From assembly GCA_036788195.1 (NCBI GenBank), contig DAIQNX010000036.1, positions 1 through 30,785 on the forward strand: 30,785 nucleotides of DNA, written 5' to 3'. Source of the DNA: CALFXN01 sp937957815 (lineage in GTDB: Bacteria; Synergistota; Synergistia; Synergistales; Aminobacteriaceae). The notes below the pieces were generated by a model. The model saw only the letters and a list, made by a program, of their open reading frames with translations, did not search any database and had not been told where the DNA came from. Of the stretch, positions 1 through 7,929 are shown piece by piece. Position 1 is the stretch's first letter. Every line of letters starts with the position of its first letter. Made by a program: the position numbers and the translations under genes.

Positions 1-14
1 TTTCGCGGCGGAAA

Positions 15-90
15 GAGCCGTTAGCTCAGCAGGTAGAGCACCGGACTTTTAATCCGGGTGTCGTGGGTTCGATCCCCGCACGGCTCACCA
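15..90 (+). tRNA. tRNA-Lys (anticodon TTT)
   Basis: A full cloverleaf can be folded by eye. The acceptor stem pairs 15-21 (GAGCCGT) with 80-86 (ACGGCTC). The anticodon stem pairs 41-45 with 53-57 around a seven-base loop at 46-52, with anticodon TTT at 48-50. The T arm has stem 63-67/75-79 and loop TTCGATC. The discriminator is A87 and CCA is encoded at 88-90. Its promoter must lie upstream of the window. It is the first of three tRNA genes that are probably cotranscribed. Confidence 0.97.
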
Positions 91-94
91 GAAC

Positions 95-170
95 GGTCCC
101 ATAGTCCAGTGGCCTAGGACACGGCCCTTTCAAGGCTGTGACACGGGTTCGAATCCCGTTGGGACCGCCA
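95..170 (+). tRNA. tRNA-Glu (anticodon TTC)
   Basis: The acceptor stem pairs 95-101 (GGTCCCA) with 160-166 (TGGGACC). The anticodon stem pairs 122-126 with 134-138, with one G-T pair, around loop CTTTCAA and anticodon TTC at 129-131. The T arm carries GGGTTCGAATCCC. The discriminator is G167 and CCA is encoded at 168-170. Only four bases separate it from tRNA-Lys, so the two are almost certainly processed from one transcript. Confidence 0.97.
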
Positions 171-177
171 TTTACAA

Positions 178-253
178 GCCGGTGTAGCTCAGTTGGTAGA
201 GCAGCGCACTCGTAATGCGCAGGTCCGCGGTTCAAGTCCGCGCGCCGGCTCCA
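178..253 (+). tRNA. tRNA-Thr (anticodon CGT)
   Basis: The acceptor stem pairs 178-184 (GCCGGTG) with 243-249 (CGCCGGC), including one T-G pair. The anticodon stem pairs 204-208 (GCGCA) with 216-220 (TGCGC) around loop CTCGTAA and anticodon CGT at 211-213. The T arm contains GGTTCAAGTCC. The discriminator is T250 and CCA is encoded at 251-253. It is the last tRNA of the cluster and lies five bases before a terminator hairpin. Confidence 0.97.
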
Positions 254-258
254 GCTTT

Positions 259-282
259 AAAGCCCCCTGAGGGGGCTTTTTT
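259..282 (+). terminator. Intrinsic terminator after the tRNA cluster
   Basis: A nine-base-pair stem, AAAGCCCCC (259-267) with GGGGGCTTT (271-279), closes a three-base loop and runs into an unbroken T tract (277-282). This is a textbook rho-independent terminator. It ends nine bases before the ribosome-binding site of the next gene. Confidence 0.9.
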
Positions 283-304
283 GTTATGGGAGGAGGCGTT
301 GCCG

Positions 305-949
305 GTGTGCAGGAGAGAGATCCTGTTCGTACGCCACGGGAAGACGGACTGGAACGACCAGCTTCGGTTTCAGGGATCCGTGGACATCCCGTTGAATGGG
401 GAGGGCATCCGGCAGGTCGAAAGGATGGCTCTCAGGGTACTGGCATGGCGTCCGGAGCGAATCATCGGCAGCCCGCTCCGTCGCGCGCTCAGAACAGCTG
501 CGGCTGTTCTCTCCCGTATGCCTGAATGCGATTTTTCGGTTCTTCCGTCACTTGCGGAAATGGAGTTCGGTGCCTGGGAGGGTAAGACGGTCTTCCAGAT
601 CGAAACGTTGTACGGTGGGCAATACATCCAGTGGAAGACCGATCCTTCGCAGGTGACGCCGGAGGGGGGAGAATCGTTCGATCACACGGTCGAAAGGGTC
701 CGAGGCTTTCTGACGGGCGACTTCCCCTGCGGGCGGACGCTTGTCGTCAGTCATGGCGGCGTTATTCGGGCCGTACTCACGGCACTTTTCGACATTGCAC
801 CGGCTGTCGTCTGGCGCATGCGCATCGATAATGCGGCCTTCGTAGGCATCGAGGAACGACACGGGCGTTTTTCCCTGGCTTTCTGCAACGATCGCGTGCA
901 TCTTCTGGATGACGTTGCGGATCCCTCCCTTCTCCCGATCCGGATGTAG
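305..949 (+). CDS. Histidine phosphatase family protein (phosphoglycerate mutase/CobC-like)
   Basis: The product is a 214-residue member of the histidine phosphatase superfamily. Visible signatures are the N-terminal RHGKTDWN motif (catalytic His about residue 11, phosphorylated in this family), a conserved LAEMEFGAWEG acid-containing segment near 83-93, and the second catalytic His in SHGGV near 150. The length fits the dPGM/CobC/phosphoserine phosphatase group. The actual substrate cannot be told from sequence. The start chosen is GTG at 305, because AGGAGG at 291-296 sits eight bases upstream. An upstream ATG in the same frame lies inside the tRNA-Thr gene and was ignored. No promoter fits between the tRNA terminator and this gene, so it may depend on readthrough. 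Confidence 0.88.
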   Translation: MCRREILFVRHGKTDWNDQLRFQGSVDIPLNGEGIRQVERMALRVLAWRPERIIGSPLRRALRTAAAVLSRMPECDFSVLPSLAEMEFGAWEGKTVFQIETLYGGQYIQWKTDPSQVTPEGGESFDHTVERVRGFLTGDFPCGRTLVVSHGGVIRAVLTALFDIAPAVVWRMRIDNAAFVGIEERHGRFSLAFCNDRVHLLDDVADPSLLPIRM

Positions 950-955
950 CCCCTC

Positions 956-984
956 TTTTCCTGGTTCGTCGCTCCTGATACAAT
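956..984 (+). promoter_or_regulatory. Possible sigma-70-type promoter with extended -10
   Basis: TGATACAAT at 976-984 matches an extended -10 element (TG, one base, then TACAAT, one mismatch from TATAAT). Seventeen bases upstream, TTTTCC (956-961) is only a weak -35, as is common when the extended -10 is present. The predicted transcript would start near 990 and leave a leader of about 40 bases before the sigma-factor gene. It would be a reasonable start for transcription into the bamA/lpx string. This is pattern matching only. Confidence 0.35.
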
Positions 985-1031
985 AGGCCACGGCTTTTCG
1001 AATGCCCGTCTGCCCGAAAGAAGGTGGCAAC

Positions 1032-1613
1032 GTGTCGGTCGATGGAACCTCCCCCTTTCTTGACCCATCCGAAGAAGCGACGTTGTGGAAACGGTGCGGA
1101 AACGACGATGCCGAAGCGAGAGAGGCGCTGATCGTTGCGTATCGGCCTCTTGTATTCTGGCTTGCCCGCAAGTTCCGGGTGTCCCCCTCCTCTCATGCCG
1201 ACCTGATACAGGAGGGGATGCTTGCGCTTGTGAAGTCGGTCGACAACTTCGATCCCGAGAGAAAATTCCGCTTCACGACGTACGCGTTTTATCGTATTCG
1301 GGGACAGATGGTCAATTTTCTTCAGAGATCGGAAGCCAGAGCCCCGATTCCGATAGAGGACGAATTCCTCGAGATTTCGGATGAACCAGCGGAGGACGCG
1401 ATGGATACGCTTCTGAGCGTCGCCGAGGCGATGACACATCTTCCGGATCGCGAGGCCGGAGTCGTTCGGGCACTGCTGATCGAAGGAAAAGAGGTTCGTG
1501 ACGTCGCCCGCGAAGAATCTCTGGATATCAGCCACGTATACCGGCTGCGGCGGAATGCCGTCGCCCGGCTCCGCGCGTGGCTGGGAATCGAAGATACCAC
1601 AAAAAGGGTGTAA
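1032..1613 (+). CDS. Small sigma-70 family RNA polymerase sigma factor
   Basis: The product is a 193-residue sigma factor with two domains. Region 2 (about residues 24-99) contains DLIQEGMLALVKSVDNFDP and FTTYAFYRIRG, the core-binding and -10-recognition helices. Region 4 (about 138-186) ends in a helix-turn-helix with RDVAREESLDISHVYRLR. There is no obvious region 1 or 3. It therefore resembles small group 3/SigH-type factors rather than the housekeeping sigma. GTG at 1032 is preferred because AAGGTG (1021-1026) lies five bases upstream. An in-frame ATG at 1002 has no ribosome-binding site. The next gene encodes a single-pass membrane protein and then comes bamA, so a role in envelope gene control is plausible but unproven. 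Confidence 0.87.
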   Translation: MSVDGTSPFLDPSEEATLWKRCGNDDAEAREALIVAYRPLVFWLARKFRVSPSSHADLIQEGMLALVKSVDNFDPERKFRFTTYAFYRIRGQMVNFLQRSEARAPIPIEDEFLEISDEPAEDAMDTLLSVAEAMTHLPDREAGVVRALLIEGKEVRDVAREESLDISHVYRLRRNAVARLRAWLGIEDTTKRV

Positions 1614-1668
1614 TCCGGGATAACGGATAGTGCAGAAATGCATAATCTCGTGTATCGGGGTGATACCC

Positions 1669-2322
1669 GTGGAAAAACGCATACAGAGGGTAATGCGCTG
1701 GCTCGAGCGGTGTTTGCTTGCCTGCCGGGCGAAATCGTGGGAGAATGCTCTGATGGAAATAGAATGTGCCAAGGCCGAAATGGATGCCGCGCGCGAAGAG
1801 CTGTGGGCCATCGCACAGGATCCGGATACCGCCGGGCGTTCAGGCAGGGCTCTTTCCCGGACGGTACGGGCGGTTTTCGTGGCGGCGATGTTTGTTCTTG
1901 CGACCGCTGTGCCTTTGGCAAATTCGGTGATTCAGGTGCAGGACCGCGCAAAGGCGGCGGTCCGCGTGGCTCCGGTCCTCGAGTGGGTGACCGCGGACGA
2001 ACGGACGCTTCTTGCAGCTCTCCGGAAGAGCCTGAGCGAAGCCAATGCCGGAACGACCAGAGAACAGTTCGTGCGAACGGACGCGGAAGTGGCTGAAGCA
2101 GAACTGCCCTCCGGGATCCGGAAGGCACGTTACGGTGTGGGGAAATCGAATGAAGGCGTAGCTGAGGGACAGGAGAATGTCGCCTCGAAACCGCGCTCCG
2201 GAATGACCGGAGAAAAGATCTATACATTGGTGCAACTGGGACAGAGAGCGTTGCGTGATTCGGAACCCGCGATCCGGATAGACCGGAGCGATGTTCCGCC
2301 GGAATCGTCCCGGAGAAAGTGA
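1669..2322 (+). CDS. Single-pass membrane protein of unknown function
   Basis: I do not recognise this 217-residue protein. Its N-terminal half (about 1-60) is helical, charged and probably cytoplasmic, with Cys residues near 15, 19 and 33. One hydrophobic segment lies at about 66-88 (AVFVAAMFVLATAVPLANSV). The remaining 130 residues would be periplasmic and are polar, with a low-complexity end. GTG at 1669 is chosen because GGGGTG (1657-1662) lies six bases upstream; ATG at 1630 lacks a clear site. It sits 55 bases after a sigma-factor gene and 28 bases before bamA. The topology (cytoplasmic head, one membrane span, periplasmic tail) is that of many anti-sigma factors. However, I see no zinc-binding HxxxCxxC motif, so that role is a guess. 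Confidence 0.65.
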   Translation: MEKRIQRVMRWLERCLLACRAKSWENALMEIECAKAEMDAAREELWAIAQDPDTAGRSGRALSRTVRAVFVAAMFVLATAVPLANSVIQVQDRAKAAVRVAPVLEWVTADERTLLAALRKSLSEANAGTTREQFVRTDAEVAEAELPSGIRKARYGVGKSNEGVAEGQENVASKPRSGMTGEKIYTLVQLGQRALRDSEPAIRIDRSDVPPESSRRK

Positions 2323-2335
2323 ATCCGGCTTCTGG

Positions 2336-2341
2336 AAGGAG
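2336..2341 (+). promoter_or_regulatory. Ribosome-binding site deciding the bamA start
   Basis: AAGGAG lies nine bases before TTG at 2351. No other start codon near this position leaves an intact signal peptide with a good site, so it supports a TTG start for bamA. The in-frame ATG at 2291 lies inside the preceding gene. Confidence 0.6.
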
Positions 2342-2350
2342 AGATTTCTA

Positions 2351-4105
2351 TTGAAGAGATCCCCGAATGGTGGATTCGGAAGGGCGTTTTTCGTGAGTTC
2401 CTTCCTGATGATCGTGATCTTCTGTTCCCTTTTCGGAACGGCATGTGCCGAGACGCTGGTCTCCTCGGTGTCGGTCGAAGGAACGCAGCACGTCGTTCCG
2501 GAGCACGTCCTCGCGGCGGTGCGGACGAAAGTGGGGGAACCCCTGGACCGGACACAACTGCAGAAGGATGTCGAGGCGATCTACGGACTTGGCTTTTTCT
2601 CATTCGTCGATGTCGATCTGAAATCCCTTGCAGGCGGTGCGGCGGTGACGTTTGTCGTCAAGGAGAACCCCGTCGTCGAGCGCATCGAATTCAAGGGAAA
2701 CAGCGTCTACACGACAGGACAACTCATGAAGCTCGTCTTCACCCTCCCGGGAAACGTCTTCAATCAGGTCTTTTTCCGTCATGACCTCGAACGGATCCAG
2801 GAACAGTATCGCAAGGACGGGTACGTGATGGTCAAGATCGCGGACGTTCAGGTCAACGGCGGCAATATCAGCGTCACCATCCTGGAGCCGAAGGTCGGCG
2901 ATATCTTCATTCAGGGAAACAAGCGGACCAAGACATACGTCATCCAGCGGGAGCTGAAGTTCAAAAAGGGAGACCTGTTCAACTCGACGCGTCTCCGTCA
3001 TTCCATCAACAAGCTTCAGGGAATGGGCTACTTCGAGGATGTGAACGTCGGGTTCGAGCCCGGAGGCGATCCGTCGGTAGTGGATATCGTCCTGACCGTC
3101 GTGGAAAAGAAAACGGGGCGTTTCGGCGTTTCCGTGAGCCATGGGTCGGAAAGCGGATGGTCCGGAGGTCTGGATTACACCGATACGAACTGGAGAGGTC
3201 TTGGCCATAACGTCAATCTCGGATTTGAGACGGGCGATAACGAGCGATACTGGCTTACGTACAGTCAGCCGTTCATGGACGATAAGACGTACGCGTGGAA
3301 GGCCGGCATTTATAAACAGTATTATGATGACGTGAGCTATTACAAGAAAGGTATCAAGCAGCTTGAGTACGACGAGAACAAAAAAGGAATCTTCGTCGGA
3401 GCGGGGAAAAAGTTCGGACGCGACTCGAAACTCAGTTGGTTCGTCACGCTCGAATGGAAGGATATCGAGGTCTCGGACAGAAAGTACCAGACGGGTGTGA
3501 CGAGCGATGACCTCGACTCCGGAACGACCTTCTCGGTTACGGGAACGCTGACTCGAAACAATCTCGACGAGTATCTGAGCTATCCCAAGGGAGACGTTAT
3601 CGACCTCAGTGTCGAGCAGGCGTTCGATTTCCTCGGAGGCGACTACACGTACACGAAATATTGGATTCAGGGACGATATTACGTCCCGATAAAAGGAATA
3701 TCCGAGTACTTCAGCGGGACGAGCCTCATCGCGGAAGACAATCCCGCTATCTTTGCGGCCCGGGTCAAGGCGGGATTTTCCTCCGGATCGCTTCCGACGG
3801 CCGGGCGGTATTCGATCGGCGGGGCGTCCACCCTCCGGGGATATGACGGAGGACAGTTCGAGGGCGACGAGATGTTCCTCGCGAACGTTGAGCTCAGAAT
3901 CCCGGTCGACAAGACGTTCAACCTCGTGCTTTTCTATGATACGGGAAATGCTTGGGGCAGCGACGGTTCCTACAGTTTGTCCGATCTGTACGATTCGTGG
4001 GGATTTGGCGTGAGGGTCAGGACCCCGCTCGGGAATATCCGGTTCGATGTCGCCGAAGGCCAGTTCGAAAGCAGGACCCACTTTGGATTCGGGGAGATGT
4101 TCTAG
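2351..4105 (+). CDS. bamA: BamA, outer-membrane protein assembly factor (Omp85 family)
   Basis: The product (584 residues) inserts beta-barrel proteins into the outer membrane. A basic n-region and hydrophobic core form a signal peptide, cleaved after about residue 33 (TACA|ET). Three POTRA domains follow at about 34-107, 108-180 and 181-256, each with the usual helix and GY/GF turn. The barrel occupies about 257-584 and includes the lid-loop motif STLRGY near 495. The chain ends in Phe, as expected of a C-terminal beta-signal. E. coli BamA has five POTRA domains, so this is a short version. The TTG start is set by the ribosome-binding site at 2336. It stands 28 bases after the previous gene and its end overlaps the next. 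Confidence 0.95.
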   Translation: MKRSPNGGFGRAFFVSSFLMIVIFCSLFGTACAETLVSSVSVEGTQHVVPEHVLAAVRTKVGEPLDRTQLQKDVEAIYGLGFFSFVDVDLKSLAGGAAVTFVVKENPVVERIEFKGNSVYTTGQLMKLVFTLPGNVFNQVFFRHDLERIQEQYRKDGYVMVKIADVQVNGGNISVTILEPKVGDIFIQGNKRTKTYVIQRELKFKKGDLFNSTRLRHSINKLQGMGYFEDVNVGFEPGGDPSVVDIVLTVVEKKTGRFGVSVSHGSESGWSGGLDYTDTNWRGLGHNVNLGFETGDNERYWLTYSQPFMDDKTYAWKAGIYKQYYDDVSYYKKGIKQLEYDENKKGIFVGAGKKFGRDSKLSWFVTLEWKDIEVSDRKYQTGVTSDDLDSGTTFSVTGTLTRNNLDEYLSYPKGDVIDLSVEQAFDFLGGDYTYTKYWIQGRYYVPIKGISEYFSGTSLIAEDNPAIFAARVKAGFSSGSLPTAGRYSIGGASTLRGYDGGQFEGDEMFLANVELRIPVDKTFNLVLFYDTGNAWGSDGSYSLSDLYDSWGFGVRVRTPLGNIRFDVAEGQFESRTHFGFGEMF

Positions 4106-5435
4106 GACCAATCGCCGAACGGGAAAATGGTGTGTGTGGGCTGTAGTCTTTTTCGTGGCTGCAGCCTTTATTTTTGTGCGGACTTCCTTTGCAGGTGAAT
4201 TGCAGGGAAAACCCATACGCGATACTGTGGCATCGGGCGGTCCGGTCGTTCTGGTTCGCGGTCTTCCAGAATGGCTCCGGGCTAGCGCGGAACGAAGCCT
4301 TTCTGTCGTCTGGAGAGAGATGTCTACGGAAGATGCCCAGGAATTCCGCCTCGAAATCATGAAGATCGTCGCCGAACGTCTTTTCGCAGGGTTCATCGTC
4401 TCGGTTTCGGATGAGAACGGGCGTCCCGCGGTTCTGCTCTCGCCGCAGACGAGAGCAGACTGGAGTGTGGAATGCCTTCCTCCGCCTCTATCCGATGTTC
4501 TCGCGTCGTGGTTTCTCCGGGATGTCGATGGAGCGGCGGAGACCATCAGAGCGCTTCTCTCCGGCTTTCCTGTCGCGGCACTTTCCTGGGCCGATGCGGC
4601 GCTTCGTGACGAAATCCGGAGACTCCTCGGACCGGTCGTGCCTGGTTGGACTGTTTCAATTCTCGCACGCCTCGCTCCTCCGGCGGCCGATGTGACGAAC
4701 GTCCGCCGAACCGAAAGATGCACTCTCCAGGTCACCTTTTCACCCGAGCAACCGCTCGTTCTCGCCGTCGTCCCGCGGGTTCACTCCTCGTCGCTTCCGG
4801 TCGTGTTGCGTTCCGACCTGAACGATGCGTTGCTCAAGGGAATGTCCGCGGTCATCGGAATTCCGGTTCTCTGGGCGAAAAAGCACGCGGCGGATATCGA
4901 ACGATTTGCCGAGTTTCACCTGTCGGACCGGAACACGGTGACGAATTCGAGGGCAAGAGTCGACGCGACGTTCGTTCCCGACCAGATATCGAGGATCAAC
5001 GCCGATGTCGAGAGTCGCCGGTACATACTCCGCGCGTGGGCGGCATTCTACCTCGGAACGGACGACAGGTATCCGGAACTCGGGCTCCATATCGGAAGAA
5101 AGGCACTCCCATGGTCGGGGTGGGACGTGGAGCTCTACGCGGAATGGATCCTGCGGGCGAACGATTTTGAGATCGAAGGACGCTACGGCGCCGAGTGGAG
5201 TCCTTTTCCTGCGTTCAGCATCGGCGGCGAGGTGTCCTACCCCGGCGGCCGGTTCTGGCTGAAGGCCCGGACCCGCCAGGATGTGGGGCGGCCGTATCTG
5301 TGGTGGCGTTTCAGCAACGACGATGAACACAATATCGGACTTGGAGTCCGGATCAACGAGCATATCTCCATTGAACTGCATTATGACGGACGCGACCCGG
5401 ATTCCCTGAGCCTCCGGGCGATCGGGAATCTCTGA
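4083..5435 (+). CDS. Exported protein of unknown function, possible outer-membrane barrel
   Basis: I do not recognise this protein of about 450 residues. Its N-terminus is a signal peptide: basic NRRTGK, a long hydrophobic core, and likely cleavage after TSFA near residue 37. The middle is mixed alpha/beta. The last 110 residues or so alternate polar and nonpolar residues and are rich in Tyr and Trp (for example WWRFSNDDEHNIGLGVRINE), which suggests amphipathic beta strands. The start is uncertain. TTG at 4083 has AGGA six bases upstream and gives a well-proportioned signal peptide; ATG at 4047 is in the same frame. Either start overlaps the 3' end of bamA. Position between bamA and lpxD is where Skp/OmpH often lies, but this is not Skp. 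Confidence 0.7.
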   Translation: MDSGRCSRTNRRTGKWCVWAVVFFVAAAFIFVRTSFAGELQGKPIRDTVASGGPVVLVRGLPEWLRASAERSLSVVWREMSTEDAQEFRLEIMKIVAERLFAGFIVSVSDENGRPAVLLSPQTRADWSVECLPPPLSDVLASWFLRDVDGAAETIRALLSGFPVAALSWADAALRDEIRRLLGPVVPGWTVSILARLAPPAADVTNVRRTERCTLQVTFSPEQPLVLAVVPRVHSSSLPVVLRSDLNDALLKGMSAVIGIPVLWAKKHAADIERFAEFHLSDRNTVTNSRARVDATFVPDQISRINADVESRRYILRAWAAFYLGTDDRYPELGLHIGRKALPWSGWDVELYAEWILRANDFEIEGRYGAEWSPFPAFSIGGEVSYPGGRFWLKARTRQDVGRPYLWWRFSNDDEHNIGLGVRINEHISIELHYDGRDPDSLSLRAIGNL

Positions 5436-5494
5436 AAGATGTCGCCGGGACTAGACGGGTACGTTCGAACGGCGCCGCGACAGGAGGGTACTGG

Positions 5495-6565
5495 ATGAAA
5501 CTGTCACAGGGAGTCACACTTGCAGAGATCGCCCGTAACGTTGGAGGACGTGTCGTCGGGAATCCCGGTTGCGTCGTCGATCGCCTGACGTCGCCTCGCG
5601 ACGCCGACGGAGAGGCCATCTGTATCCTCTGGGACGCGAAACTCTCGGAAATGCCTGGGGACGAAGCTCTCATCATCGCTCCGGCTCCCTTCTTCTTGGG
5701 GGAACGGAATGGCGTCATCGTGGATGATCCCAAGGCCGCATTGCCGGAAATCCTGCTTTTTTTCGAAAGTCTTTCGGTTGCCGACGACGTCCGGAAAGGA
5801 GTTCATCCGTCCTCGGTCGTTTCCCCGAAAGCGTCCGTTCACCCGGATGCCTGGATCGGTCCCCTCTGCAGCATCGGGGACGGGACGATCGTCGAGTCCG
5901 GTGCGCGCCTTCTCTCGCATGTATCGGTCGGGGCTTCGTGCAGAATCGGCAGCGGAACGATCGTGGAGCCTCACGTCGGAATCATGGATCGCTGCTCCGT
6001 GGGAACCGGGTCGCTGATTCACGGAGGAACCGTCATCGGAGCCGACGGTTTCGGCTTCCGGACCGGACCGGACGGTCCCCGAAAGATTCCGCAGCTCGGC
6101 GGCGTCGTCATCGGAAATTCCGTCGAAATCGGTGCGTGCACGACGATCGACAGAGGGACGATCGCGGATACGGAGATCGGGGACGGCACCAAGATCGATG
6201 ACCACGTTCACATCGGACACAATACCGTTGTCGGGAAGAACTGCATCGTCGTGGCCATGACGGGTGTCGCCGGAAGCGTTGTCGTCGAAGACAACGTCGT
6301 TCTCGCCGCCAGGAGCGGCGTCACGGACCACGTCCGCATAGGCAGAGGCGCCCAGGTCGCGGGGATGGCGGGCGTGACGAAGGACGTTCCCGCCGGTGCG
6401 ACCGTGTCCGGATTCCCTGCGAGGGAACATCGTCGCACGTTCAGGATATTCGCGTTGACAGAAAAACTGCCGGAACTGTTCGAACGCGTCCGTCGTCTTG
6501 AACGCGTGTCCCAGTCGAAGCATACGACCTCCGAAGATCCCGGCGGAGAGGCAGTCGGAAGATGA
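5495..6565 (+). CDS. lpxD: LpxD, UDP-3-O-acylglucosamine N-acyltransferase
   Basis: LpxD adds the second hydroxyacyl chain, at the 2-amino group, in lipid A synthesis in the cytoplasm. The 356-residue product has an N-terminal uridine-binding domain (about 1-100). It is followed by a left-handed beta helix of hexapeptide repeats (about 105-320), with many I/V-G-x-x repeats, and a charged C-terminal helix. The catalytic His is in HIGHN, near residue 242. GADGFGF near 182-188 and the TTIDRG segment near 216-221 are typical of LpxD. AGGAGG at 5482-5487 lies seven bases before the ATG. The gene overlaps lpxC by four bases (ATGA). Confidence 0.97.
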   Translation: MKLSQGVTLAEIARNVGGRVVGNPGCVVDRLTSPRDADGEAICILWDAKLSEMPGDEALIIAPAPFFLGERNGVIVDDPKAALPEILLFFESLSVADDVRKGVHPSSVVSPKASVHPDAWIGPLCSIGDGTIVESGARLLSHVSVGASCRIGSGTIVEPHVGIMDRCSVGTGSLIHGGTVIGADGFGFRTGPDGPRKIPQLGGVVIGNSVEIGACTTIDRGTIADTEIGDGTKIDDHVHIGHNTVVGKNCIVVAMTGVAGSVVVEDNVVLAARSGVTDHVRIGRGAQVAGMAGVTKDVPAGATVSGFPAREHRRTFRIFALTEKLPELFERVRRLERVSQSKHTTSEDPGGEAVGR

Positions 6566-7470
6566 CATCCCGTGCATCCGCTGCCGTCGGCATGTCGCGC
6601 CGTCGGACGATTTCGCGCGATGTGGTCTGCGGCGGAAACGGACTTCACACGGGACGACCTTTTTCCGTCCGCCTTTCGCCGAATTTCGGATCTCCGGGGA
6701 TACGATTCGACCTCCCGCAGGGAGAATACGGAGTGGAAGATGCGACTCCTTCGGGCACGTCGCGCGGAACCGATCTCATCTTTCCCTGTGGGACGCACCT
6801 GAAGACCGTCGAACACCTCCTTGCCGCGGCGGGAGGGCTTGACGTGGATTCGATGACGATCGCCGTCAGGAGCGAAGATGTCGGATCCTCCGCCGGGGGC
6901 GATGTATTCGAGATTCCGGCCCTCGACGGATGTGCCGCGGGATGGGGCGGGATGATCCTCGAAGCCGGGATCGCGGAACGCGACGGAGCTTTGGAATTCC
7001 TCTCGCCGCCTGTTCCGGTCGCATTGTCGGATGCCGGCGGAGAGCGATTCGTCGGAGCGTTTCCGTCGGATATCTTCCGGATCGACTACATCATCCGGTA
7101 TCCGTCGATCCCCGACATCGGGACGCAGGCGTTTTCGATACGTCCGGACCCCGACTCGTTCGCGTCCGGGATCATGCCGGCGCGGACGTTCGCTCTTGAT
7201 TCCGAGATCGAAATGCTGTACCGCAGGGGGCTTGCCAAAGGCGGATCGCTCGAAAACGCGACGGTATTCGGCGACCGCACGGGAAGCGTCCGCGCAAAGG
7301 GAGGACTTCGGTTTCCCGATGAACCGGTGCGTCACAAGGTGCTCGATCTCATCGGGGATCTGGTTCTCGTGGGACGGCCGCTGCGGGCGCGTGTGATTGC
7401 GTTCATGGCGGGGCACGAGATGCACCTTCGTCTCGTCCGTGCGCTGAGAGCGCTTATTCTTCGCCAGTAA
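6562..7470 (+). CDS. lpxC: LpxC, UDP-3-O-acyl-N-acetylglucosamine deacetylase
   Basis: LpxC is the zinc-dependent deacetylase that commits the pathway to lipid A. The product (302 residues, about the E. coli length) shows the GNGLHTG motif near 25-31. TVEHLLAA supplies Glu84 and zinc ligand His85. RHKVLDLIGDL supplies His258, Lys259 and Asp262. The GHEMH segment carries catalytic His285. It is a stand-alone LpxC, not the LpxC-FabZ fusion seen in some phyla. The start ATG overlaps the lpxD stop (ATGA); ATG at 6592 is an alternative that would still keep all motifs. Confidence 0.96.
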   Translation: MTSRASAAVGMSRRRTISRDVVCGGNGLHTGRPFSVRLSPNFGSPGIRFDLPQGEYGVEDATPSGTSRGTDLIFPCGTHLKTVEHLLAAAGGLDVDSMTIAVRSEDVGSSAGGDVFEIPALDGCAAGWGGMILEAGIAERDGALEFLSPPVPVALSDAGGERFVGAFPSDIFRIDYIIRYPSIPDIGTQAFSIRPDPDSFASGIMPARTFALDSEIEMLYRRGLAKGGSLENATVFGDRTGSVRAKGGLRFPDEPVRHKVLDLIGDLVLVGRPLRARVIAFMAGHEMHLRLVRALRALILRQ

Positions 7471-7483
7471 GGAGGCGTGTGGG

Positions 7484-7924
7484 ATGTACGATATCGATAC
7501 GATACTGAAGAGTCTGCCGCACAGATTCCCGTTTCTTCTCGTGGACAGGATACTCGAATACAGCGAGACCCGGGTCGTCGGGCTCAAGAACGTGACGATG
7601 AACGAGCCGTTCTTTCCGGGGCACTTCCCGACGGAGCCGGTGATGCCGGGAGTTCTCGTCCTCGAGGCCATGGGGCAGGTCGCCGCGATGATGCTGACGT
7701 TACGGCCCGGAGCCGAGGGACTCGTGACGTATCTGACGGGGATCGAGAAGGCGAAGTTCCGGAAGCCCGTACGTCCGGGCGATCAGTTGGTCACGACCGC
7801 GGAGCTCCTGAAAGTCCGCGGGATGATGGGGAAGGTGCGAACGACGGGGCGCGTCGGGGACGACATCGCGGCCGAAGCTGAAATGAGCTTCATGGCGGCG
7901 TACAAGCTGAAGAAAGAAGATTGA
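7484..7924 (+). CDS. fabZ: FabZ, 3-hydroxyacyl-ACP dehydratase
   Basis: FabZ dehydrates 3-hydroxyacyl-ACP in fatty acid synthesis and so competes with LpxA and LpxD for the same acyl donor. The product is a 146-residue hotdog-fold protein with PHRFPFLLVDR near 12-22. The catalytic His47 is in FFPGHFP, and the catalytic Glu61 is in VLEAMGQ. AAGGAGG at 7470-7476 precedes the ATG by seven bases. It lies between lpxC and lpxA; fabZ is commonly encoded with lpx genes in many diderm bacteria. Confidence 0.97.
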   Translation: MYDIDTILKSLPHRFPFLLVDRILEYSETRVVGLKNVTMNEPFFPGHFPTEPVMPGVLVLEAMGQVAAMMLTLRPGAEGLVTYLTGIEKAKFRKPVRPGDQLVTTAELLKVRGMMGKVRTTGRVGDDIAAEAEMSFMAAYKLKKED

Positions 7925-7929
7925 CAGGC

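Noticed and set aside
2600..4735. 711-codon open frame on the minus strand across bamA
   Set aside because: It is antisense to an unmistakable BamA and its exported neighbour, has no recognisable motif, and long antisense frames are expected in GC-rich coding DNA.
5462..5471. CGTTCGAACG ten-base palindrome before lpxD
   Set aside because: Short, isolated, with no second copy nearby; chance is a sufficient explanation.
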